A stretch of 24,542 bases of DNA. Source: Elysia marginata. Lineage: Eukaryota > Mollusca > Gastropoda > Plakobranchidae. This document shows, in pieces, positions 21,001 through 24,542 of the stretch. Each line of letters opens with the position of its first letter. Within the stretch, counting starts at the first letter, position 1. A model generated the notes under the pieces. The model was not told where the DNA came from. It did not search any database and worked only from the letters and a program-made list of their open reading frames with translations. The position numbers and the translations under genes are program-made. The DNA lies in assembly GCA_019649035.1 (NCBI GenBank), contig BMAT01000804.1, positions 224,802 through 249,343 on the forward strand, given 5' to 3'.

Positions 21001-21372
21001 AAGACTTGAAAAGAAAACATAAACTTCTTTAGTTCTCTTCATGTAGCCTATATTAGTTACCCTGTTCCATTTTTTTACATTTGTTTTCATTTGGTTGTAA
21101 AATTTTTAAAGATCTGACTGTATCACAACTTTTCTTAAAACTATGCCCATCTGCTGTGTTTGTTTATTAATTGTTATTGCTGATATCTGTCCTGTTAACA
21201 TGATTTTTTTTCAGTATTTTTAGTTATATGCAACTCTGTGGTGCGCTTTTGACATCTAAAGCAAAATTTTAATCTAAACACCTTTTCAAATTATCACTTT
21301 GAATATACACAACTCACCATGATTGTCTTCGGACATCATACAGATCAACTTTCTTTCTAGGCCATGGTGTGG
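2960..21372 (-). CDS. CACNA2D: Voltage-gated calcium channel alpha2-delta subunit, internal part of a split gene (14 exons traced)
   Basis: Alpha2-delta is a mostly extracellular, membrane-anchored partner of Cav1/Cav2 channel pores that promotes their trafficking and shapes their currents. The fourteen exons listed below join in one frame (359 codons, no stop) with GT/AG borders throughout. Visible landmarks in order: LYDVRR just before the VWA domain, the metal-site motif [87 protein letters not shown] and VDILDLE. This order and spacing match vertebrate alpha2-delta-1 and especially -2 as I remember them. Possible N-glycosylation sites include NHT, NET, NKT, NTS and NQT. Start codon, signal peptide and C-terminal anchor are not seen. 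Most introns are phase 0. The paralogue (one of several invertebrate alpha2-deltas) cannot be fixed from this part alone. Confidence 0.96.
3032..3466 (-). other. CACNA2D: Intron between exons 13 and 14
   Basis: 435 bases of AT-rich sequence with a T-rich run before the exon 14 acceptor. I see no repeat or second gene in it. Confidence 0.85.
3467..3544 (-). CDS. CACNA2D: CACNA2D exon 13: acidic segment (VDILDLE)
   Basis: This phase-0 exon of 78 bases encodes [20 protein letters not shown] then NPEMKE; compare EPVTLDFLDAELED in vertebrates. The first six bases are uncertain: the acceptor can be CTAAG (exon starting GK) or the AAG six bases later (starting YMTEPP), both in frame. Neither is a standard CAG. 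Donor GTATTG is weak. Confidence 0.88.
3545..5775 (-). other. CACNA2D: Intron between exons 12 and 13
   Basis: 2231 bases. It contains the transposon-like coding relic at about 4500-5260 and a perfect 9-base inverted pair, AGAGTGAAG at 5390-5398 and CTTCACTCT at 5422-5430. The rest is AT-rich with no recognisable exon. Its place in the protein corresponds to the vertebrate splice-variable region, so a small cassette exon might hide here, but I could not identify one. Confidence 0.8.
4500..5260 (-). pseudogene. Decayed transposon-like coding sequence, same strand as host gene
   Basis: One minus-strand frame stays open for long stretches from about 5255 to 4800, with about four stops. It begins with an acidic stretch ([15 protein letters not shown], then [10 protein letters not shown]) built from an imperfect 48-base tandem duplication, then basic residues, [10 protein letters not shown] and [15 protein letters not shown] further frame at about 4680-4590 reads [20 protein letters not shown] then STKLYLEP. 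The ESHYC plus KxYLxP combination recurs, as I recall, in large families of uncharacterised invertebrate proteins that look transposon-borne. The superfamily is not certain, and no terminal repeats were found. It is dead: frames are broken and no splice plan fits it into CACNA2D. Confidence 0.5.
5776..5850 (-). CDS. CACNA2D: CACNA2D exon 12: Cache-like core ([12 protein letters not shown])
   Basis: This 75-base phase-0 exon encodes [20 protein letters not shown] then NLKTS. NGYxFAIxxNGYVxxHPNL is the strongest Cache signature of the family. The acceptor TTGAATTCAG is modest; the donor GTAAGT is excellent. The following 2.2-kb intron sits where vertebrate CACNA2D1 has its alternatively spliced region. 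Confidence 0.95.
5851..6883 (-). other. CACNA2D: Intron between exons 11 and 12
   Basis: 1033 bases, about three quarters of it the inverted-repeat element at 6051-6815. Short A/T homopolymer runs lie on both sides of the element. Confidence 0.85.
6051..6815. mobile_element. 765-bp element with 24-bp inverted ends and TA duplications, pogo/Tigger style (Tc1-mariner)
   Basis: The left end CAGTAGTATCCGGTTAAACG (continuing CACG) and the reverse complement of the right end agree at 23 of 24 bases. The element is flanked by TA on both sides, and ends beginning CAGT with GGTTAAACG are typical of pogo/Tigger elements. Further GCGTGC-type words lie inside both ends. The interior has no open frame resembling a transposase, and it is more GC-rich than the intron around it, including a 12-base G run at 6338-6349. 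It is therefore a non-autonomous or internally deleted copy. Confidence 0.82.
6884..6961 (-). CDS. CACNA2D: CACNA2D exon 11: Cache-like region (ILGVVGIDV)
   Basis: This 78-base phase-0 exon encodes [20 protein letters not shown] then RTPFDQ. Vertebrate members have QLILGVMGVDV and LTP at the same spacing. Acceptor TTTGTTTCAG, donor GTGAAG. The inverted-repeat element at 6051-6815 lies only about 70 bases beyond the donor. Confidence 0.95.
7216..7272 (-). CDS. CACNA2D: CACNA2D exon 10: start of Cache-like region (TLPVYN)
   Basis: This 57-base phase-0 exon encodes [19 protein letters not shown], equivalent to GLVITGTLPVFN of alpha2-delta-1. It carries an NTS glycosylation site. Acceptor TTTACTCAG, donor GTGAGT. 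The vertebrate linker after this point is longer; here a Ser run leads straight into SNQTILGV. Confidence 0.93.
7428..7547. repeat. C/T-rich low-complexity tract
   Basis: About 120 bases of nearly uninterrupted CTCC and CT repeats on the plus strand (purine-rich in the host transcript). It produces a spurious Ser/Leu/Pro-rich open frame. Confidence 0.9.
7594..7631. repeat. Perfect 19-bp tandem duplication
   Basis: TAAATATTATCCATTTTGT occurs twice in direct succession without a mismatch, which indicates a recent local duplication or polymerase slippage. Confidence 0.95.
9077..9650 (+). mobile_element. LINE (non-LTR retrotransposon) relic: C-terminal reverse-transcriptase part
   Basis: An open frame from 9077 to 9436 encodes a recognisable late RT segment: [44 protein letters not shown] and later [10 protein letters not shown]. 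These fit the consensus N-xKKTK-x-M, I-V-GK-LE, FKYLG-x-xTE-GRST-EI and the E-x-W-x-L region of invertebrate LINE endonuclease-RT proteins. Further on, after frame breaks, VEGKRGR matches the usual GKRGRGRQ motif near the protein's end. An upstream frame (VNKTSSEKD) suggests a shift just before 9077. The YADD catalytic part, endonuclease and 5' end are absent. It lies antisense to CACNA2D. The clade is not assignable with confidence. Confidence 0.8.
11271..11354 (-). CDS. CACNA2D: CACNA2D exon 9: conserved EYxxVLxRP segment after the VWA domain
   Basis: This 84-base phase-0 exon encodes [20 protein letters not shown] then GNIYEDYL. Vertebrate alpha2-delta-2 has EYLDVLGRPMV and QWTNVYEDALGLG, and the next exon begins GLG, so the junction is exact. 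The usual WTN reads WGN. The acceptor is an AAG (CTGTCCCTCTCAAG) after a good pyrimidine tract; the donor GTACTT is weak. The short exon is easy to miss, lying alone between two long introns. Confidence 0.93.
12706..12715. repeat. Poly-G run
   Basis: Ten G in a row on the plus strand, preceded by AGGGA and followed by TCG, as is the G run at 6338-6349. Such runs are unusual in DNA this AT-rich. Confidence 0.9.
13059..13069. repeat. Poly-G run at the left edge of the assembly gap
   Basis: Eleven G directly before the first N. The run has no defined right end and probably caused the break in the assembly. Confidence 0.9.
13070..13833. other. Assembly gap (764 N)
   Basis: Unknown sequence. Open frames drawn across it are artefacts of reading N as coding. 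Confidence 1.
13930..14042. repeat. Imperfect direct repeat, about 74-bp period
   Basis: A copy starting GCTAGCGCAGTG at 13930 and another starting GCTAGCGTCTGC at 14004 share, in order, GCTAGCG, GCTTTCA, AAC, GGCCT and CTACA. The block is more GC-rich than the intron around it, which suggests part of a transposon whose left side lies in the gap. Confidence 0.45.
14350..14362. repeat. Poly-C run
   Basis: Thirteen C in a row following TTCCAGGTG. Together with the poly-G at 13059-13069 it frames the gap region in inverted orientation. Confidence 0.9.
16421..16470 (-). CDS. CACNA2D: CACNA2D exon 8: end of VWA domain
   Basis: This 50-base exon completes Gly and encodes [16 protein letters not shown], matching GYYYEIPSIGAIRINTQ of vertebrate alpha2-delta-1. 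The acceptor follows a good pyrimidine tract (TTTTCTCTTTTCAG); the donor is GTATGC. It leaves in phase 0 and is followed by a 5-kb intron containing the assembly gap. Confidence 0.93.
16471..17100 (-). other. CACNA2D: Intron between exons 7 and 8
   Basis: 630 bases of AT-rich sequence. I see no repeat or gene in it. Confidence 0.85.
17101..17179 (-). CDS. CACNA2D: CACNA2D exon 7: VWA strand VRVFTY to WMACAN
   Basis: This 79-base exon encodes [20 protein letters not shown] then MACANR and the first base of Gly. VRVFT and WMACAN are invariant-looking family words. The acceptor is TATGCCAG, and the exon's first six bases are GTAAGG, which look like a strong splice donor. The real donor is GTGAGA. 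Length is not a multiple of three, so skipping would shift the frame. Confidence 0.95.
17390..17521 (-). CDS. CACNA2D: CACNA2D exon 6: VWA core ([12 protein letters not shown])
   Basis: This 132-base phase-0 exon encodes [19 protein letters not shown], then [20 protein letters not shown] and WPNKT. The Asp of LTDGG is the last MIDAS residue and is kept. The acidic stretch ENETMDDE before ANCNK is several residues longer than in vertebrate alpha2-delta-1/-2 and adds an NET glycosylation site. NKT is a second site. Acceptor TTTTACAG, donor GTGAGT. Confidence 0.97.
17718..17807 (-). CDS. CACNA2D: CACNA2D exon 5: VWA helix with altered MIDAS Thr position
   Basis: This 90-base phase-0 exon encodes [19 protein letters not shown] followed by [11 protein letters not shown]. 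It aligns with the vertebrate stretch ending in KGITDYKKGFSFAF. The Thr that completes the metal site there (GIT or GTT) is Ala here (GQAD). Acceptor TTATTTTAG, donor GTAAGC. The alignment around this residue is ungapped and runs into FAFE, so I trust the register. Confidence 0.94.
17808..18199 (-). other. CACNA2D: Intron between exons 4 and 5
   Basis: 392 AT-rich bases with a short (GA) run near 18090-18102. Nothing else is visible. Confidence 0.85.
18200..18277 (-). CDS. CACNA2D: CACNA2D exon 4: VWA middle (VQANYRNKK)
   Basis: This 78-base phase-0 exon encodes [20 protein letters not shown] followed by NYRNKK. Vertebrate alpha2-delta-1 has SCF, then LVQANVRNKK, in the same place. There is an NHT glycosylation site. 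The acceptor TTGTTTCAG is strong; the donor GTACTG is weak but required, because the next exon continues the family alignment directly after NKK. Confidence 0.95.
18278..18947 (-). other. CACNA2D: Intron between exons 3 and 4
   Basis: 670 bases of AT-rich sequence without a recognisable element. Confidence 0.85.
18948..19047 (-). CDS. CACNA2D: CACNA2D exon 3: VWA metal-site SGS and helix 1
   Basis: This 100-base exon completes the Lys codon and encodes [11 protein letters not shown], then [18 protein letters not shown]. Joined to exon 2 it gives DKSGS, an intact DxSxS half of the [17 protein letters not shown] is nearly word for word the family consensus. Acceptor GATCCAG, donor GTAAGC, leaving in phase 0. 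Confidence 0.96.
19048..19768 (-). other. CACNA2D: Intron between exons 2 and 3
   Basis: 721 bases of AT-rich sequence. No exon or mobile element recognised. Confidence 0.85.
19769..19819 (-). CDS. CACNA2D: CACNA2D exon 2: VWA entry and first metal-site Asp
   Basis: This 51-base exon completes the Trp codon and encodes [16 protein letters not shown], ending with AA of a Lys codon (phase 2 in and out). QGSSSPKD and the hydrophobic strand MMILID match the family's start of the VWA fold; the final Asp is the first residue of the metal-ion-dependent adhesion site (MIDAS). Acceptor TTTCAAAG, donor GTAAGT. The exon length is a multiple of three with matching phases, so skipping it would keep the frame but delete that Asp. 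Confidence 0.95.
19850..20060 (-). promoter_or_regulatory. CACNA2D: Long pyrimidine- and UG-rich tract upstream of exon 2
   Basis: In the transcript this reads as about 200 bases rich in CUCUCU, UCUU and UUUCU blocks, with GUGUGUGUGUG about 50 bases before the exon 2 acceptor (plus strand: AGAGAG and ACACACACACAC blocks). Such CU and UG motifs are known binding sites of PTB- and CELF-type splicing factors. A regulatory role is an inference; it may be only a microsatellite. It creates a spurious hydrophobic open frame on the minus strand. Confidence 0.45.
20869..20976. repeat. Two-copy imperfect tandem repeat, 60-bp period
   Basis: The copies start CACTATCTCTAATG at 20869 and CACTTTCTCTTAAG at 20929; both continue with GGTCTACATCAGT and end near a GATATC. 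Divergence of roughly a fifth suggests an old local duplication. Confidence 0.75.
21318..21372 (-). CDS. CACNA2D: CACNA2D exon 1 of those visible: segment before the VWA domain
   Basis: This 55-base exon encodes [18 protein letters not shown], entering with two bases of a split codon and leaving with TG of the Trp codon (phase 2). The acceptor is TATTCCTCAG and the donor GTGAGT. LYDVRR followed by W is the hallmark just upstream of the alpha2-delta VWA domain. Where vertebrate alpha2-delta-1/-2 have RRRPW, this reads RRQSW, so the third Arg, needed for gabapentin binding in mammals, is Gln. The preceding exon was not found. Confidence 0.93.
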
Positions 21373-24300
21373 CTGAGGAATAAAGAATATCGTAAAATTA
21401 TAATTTAGATAAATAAAGTGCAACAACTTCAGCTTAGGACAGTTAGTCTATTTGATTTAGTAGCAGAATACAAATGCTCATATTATACTTTTTGAACTCT
21501 TTTATCAGCTGATGTCTTTTGAGGTGTTGCTTCCCAGACCTTGCTACCGTACAATCTTTTAAATCAGTTAATCTTTCAACTTGTTTGAATGTAAATCCAA
21601 GCCAATTTGTATGTCTCATTCCCATCTCTGAGTTCACTTTCTTCTGCTTCTAAAACATTTTATCTTTGTTTTTCCAATATTTGATAATGCTTTATATGTG
21701 TTACAACCAGCCCAAATGAGCCCAGTTGAGAAAATGCCCTGTAAAAGTAGATTTATTCCTGTCTTTTATTTTAGTTTTAATTGAAATGAAGTGCTAATGT
21801 TTTCCACAAAATCATAATAATATAATGTAATATATAACTTTTGTCAGATTGCCATGCTGGTTAGGCCTACAGAATCATCAGAGGGACCATAGACATGTTC
21901 TTGATTCTATAAATTTTAATAAAAAAAAAAGAACAAAAAAAAGTAGGCTTAGTGAACAAAAGACATTCATCACATTCAGTGATTACAGCAACGCTTGTGA
22001 TATTATTCAGCACCAACACCTCTTACCACAGCAATAAGACTGGGATTTCCCAAATACAGTCTCTCTTGCCCCTCCTCTATTTTAAGATTAAAAAGCAAAC
22101 AATAGATAGTGTAGCATGAAGTGCAGATACTTTGACACAAAAAGTCTACCTGAGCTGCATACTTTCATGGCATCTTGACACGTTGGCTAGGTACATAGTA
22201 CGGGCTTGTCCTTCAAGCATTTGAAAAGATTTACTAAAATTTCCTTACAAGGTGAAGAAAATTGCTGGAAAATCAGCTAATAACATTGATTAAGGGGATG
22301 TGCGAGTTCTTTTCACTTAATAATGGTTAAAATTATTGATTATGCAATTTTGAGCATTTCTACTGCAGTAGGATGTTCTGAATACTCAATTCCCAGCCTT
22401 TTAGGAATGAAAATTCTTTATTTTAGTCAAAATTTGACTTTGAAAATATTTGTAGATTATCAGTTTTCAAACAAAAACTTTATTTTACAGTTTTGTCCAA
22501 ACAACAATTTTTAAGATATAAAATTCTAAGGCTCAGCCATTTATAACAATAGAAAGATGAAACTTCATGAGTATGTTATAGCTACATTTTGTCAACAACG
22601 ATTTTTGGATATATGCATTAGTTAACTTTTTTAAGGGGAAAATTGCTTTCTTTTTTTCATTTTCGCTAATTCCAAATATATTATTTTCCAAAACATTATT
22701 TTAAAAAACTCATTCAATTCACAAAAAATCCCTCTTGTAAAAATGTATACTTAGTCGTAAGCTGTGTGTGTGCAAAGTTTCAGATGTGTATGAGGAGTCA
22801 AGTTTTGCAAATTTCAGAAAAAGATCCAATATGGCGGCTTTTTTTTCTTGTTGCAGTGGCAACGGAGGCACAAATATTGACTTATGGGGTACCTTTAAGT
22901 TTAACTTCGCCATGACAACACTCCGCTGAGTCTCTTACTAAAAAATTAAAGATTTTTCTTTAATTAGTTTCACATTTACTCAAGTAGATTCATTACTATG
23001 GCCTTTATTGTATTGTTTGTTTGAACTGAGTGTCAGTTGAGAAAGAAACTCCAAACAAGAATGACGTGTCTCTTGTTTGGAGAATGGAATACTAGATTTC
23101 ACTTGGATATCATATAGATATCGATGCAATATCTTAGCCACCCAAGAGATTTTAAGTTTTCTCTTTTGATTGATATGTTGCAAATTATTTGTGAACTATT
23201 TTGCTTGTATTTTTGCGAGTGTTGGATTGATTAACAAAGTCAAATAATTTTATGTGTGAGCATGTATTGATAAAATAGGGATTTCTCTGTCATAAAACTG
23301 AATTTGATTCTTGAAGTAATGTTGATTATGAATAGACATAGAAAAACTTTAGCAGTTTTCAAAAAGGACACTGGATTACCAAGAGACCTCAAGATAAAGC
23401 TCTTTGAATACCTGGTCTTGCATGCCTGTCATGCTGTAGCCATGTGAAGCATACATGTTCAGAAAGGCAAATGAGGAAAAATTTGAAGCCAAGGAGTTTC
23501 TAAAAGTAAAAGGGACAGACAAAAGAAGGAACAACTGCTTACTTAAAGATTTGTCAGCTAAAAGAGGAATTCTAGAGATTGTGAATGTAAGGAACTAAAA
23601 TATATACAGTGCAGAACAAAAGGACCAGTCTTATGGTAACAGTACTTCAAGGGAAGGTAGAAGAAAGAGCACATCACAAAGGCCTTATGCATAGGAGCAG
23701 GTGGGGCAAGATTGCGTTTATGTCTGGTGTGATGACTTGCATCAGAATCAATGATGCTGACAGGTGACAGGTTTTAACCTTTGAAATCTCAGAAAATGCA
23801 TTCTTCAAAATACAAAATGTTCAATTTAGTCTCTAGAGGGCCTACATAGCTCTTTCCACAGATCTGCCATTTTGCTTAGATTAGATGTTTCATTGCTAAT
23901 CTCCTTTTGTTTAGCAATGCTTTTCTGTTTGCTTCTATCTTACTTCCTAGGTATTAAAAACTTCCCAACCCTTTCCATTTCTACCTGATTTACTTTTGTT
24001 TTAGCCTAACTGCCTTTTGAGGCATTTACTTATTATACATAGAATTTTTCACTTTCAAAACCAGTCCCACTTTCAAGAACTTCAACCCCTCTCGGGCATG
24101 TGGAAAAAAGCACAGTATCATCTGATTACTTGACAACAAATGGTAAAAAAATACACAAACATTTATAAATTTTTGTTCTTAAGTTTTCCAAGGCCAGGAA
24201 ACACTCGCCAAAATAAGTTATCTTTGAAAACACGCTTTACCATCAACTGTGTTTTAAAAAAAAAAATCATTTTTAATCTTATTCCCGCTAATGCTGACAC

Positions 24301-24542
24301 AACATTAAGTCATTCACTTTTATTTCTCAATCCATATTTTGTATGAATAGAGACAGGAGCCAATCGGGAATGCGATTTCAAAAGAGCATTAGAGTAGCCG
24401 TTCTTGGCTGAAAGGCAGCCAAGGCGTAAGCGCATTTTTTCTTCTAGTTTTCATTGTTTTGTTGCCTTCAAATTTATTAGTTTTGCCATGATTGTTTATG
24501 ATTTTTTACTATTAAAATTTAAAACAATAAACCATCTTACTT
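21373..24542. other. Non-coding, upstream of the first visible exon (probably intron)
   Basis: AT-rich. I looked for the preceding alpha2-delta exon (a YYPA-like end leaving one base of a codon) and did not find it, so this is probably intron. The region near 22800-22920, with AATATGGCGGC and open minus-strand frames, looks like an unidentified repeat rather than a gene. A weak LINE remnant is at 23344-23450. Confidence 0.6.
23344..23450 (+). mobile_element. Possible LINE reverse-transcriptase remnant
   Basis: One frame reads FKKDTGLPRDLKIKLFEYLV then LHACHAVAM. This resembles the RT stretch W(K)x(T)xLxxxxKIxLFExLVLxxLLYGxE of invertebrate LINEs. Frames are broken on both sides, and a weakly RT-like basic stretch (SKSKRDRQKKEQLL) follows. 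The match is short, and the clade cannot be judged. Confidence 0.4.

Larger units (their letters stand above)
19820..21317 (-). other. CACNA2D: Intron between exons 1 and 2
   Basis: 1498 bases. Its 3' end (in transcript sense) is the long pyrimidine and UG tract at 19850-20060. It also holds the two-copy repeat at 20869-20976. No other feature is visible. Confidence 0.85.

Noticed and set aside
21443-21637. Minus-strand 64-codon frame beginning MNSEMGMRHTNW
   Set aside because: No resemblance to the expected upstream alpha2-delta exon or to a known transposon protein.
22719-22913. Minus-strand 64-codon frame beginning MAKLNLKVPHKS
   Set aside because: No match to any alpha2-delta segment, no fitting splice sites, and the AATATGGCGGC context looks like a repeat.
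1-24542. CRISPR arrays, operons, tRNA or rRNA genes
   Set aside because: None seen. The window is eukaryotic intron-exon DNA; no regular spacer arrays, and no intact tRNA-like structure beyond the worn SINE head.

Overview
The window is AT-rich eukaryotic DNA (roughly two thirds A+T) with small exons, long introns, transposon relics and one assembly gap (13070-13833). It holds the central part of one gene on the minus strand, encoding an alpha2-delta auxiliary subunit of voltage-gated calcium channels (CACNA2D family). The AT bias, the many AGGCCTA and CTAGATCTAG words, and a protein close to but distinct from vertebrate alpha2-delta-1/-2 suggest an invertebrate, probably a gastropod mollusc. 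The protein supports 'invertebrate alpha2-delta' firmly; the mollusc call is an impression.

Gene layout. I could trace fourteen consecutive coding exons from splice sites, reading phase and family similarity, in transcript order from 21372 down to 2960. They give 1079 coding bases and 359 whole codons that join in frame without a stop. Exon 1 carries the stretch just before the von Willebrand factor A (VWA) domain, exons 2-8 the VWA domain, exon 9 the conserved EYxxVLxRP segment, and exons 10-14 the start of the Cache-like region. The N-terminal exons (signal peptide, start codon) and the C-terminal exons (rest of the Cache region, delta part, GPI/TM anchor) were not found and probably lie outside the window on the right and left. 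No ordinary long open reading frame is a gene here.

Non-genic layout. 1-2959 lies beyond the last visible exon and holds a possible tRNA-derived SINE and a TTAA-bounded piggyBac-type MITE (2528-2814). The intron at 3545-5775 holds a decayed coding sequence of a transposon-like protein (about 4500-5260, minus). The intron at 5851-6883 holds a 765-bp element with 24-bp inverted ends and TA duplications (pogo/Tigger style). The intron at 7273-11270 holds a polypyrimidine tract, a 19-bp tandem duplication and an antisense LINE reverse-transcriptase relic. The 5-kb intron at 11355-16420 holds the gap, framed by a poly-G run and, further on, a poly-C run. Beyond exon 1, 21373-24542 holds only a weak LINE remnant.

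Most interesting points: the VWA domain keeps the DxSGS part of its metal site but has Ala where alpha2-delta-1/-2 have Thr; the gabapentin-binding RRR motif reads RRQ; exon 2 is a 51-nt frame-neutral exon preceded by a 200-nt pyrimidine- and UG-rich tract, so its skipping could remove the first metal-site Asp; and exon 7 begins with a strong donor-like GTAAGG right after its acceptor. I found no evidence for a wholly new biological system.
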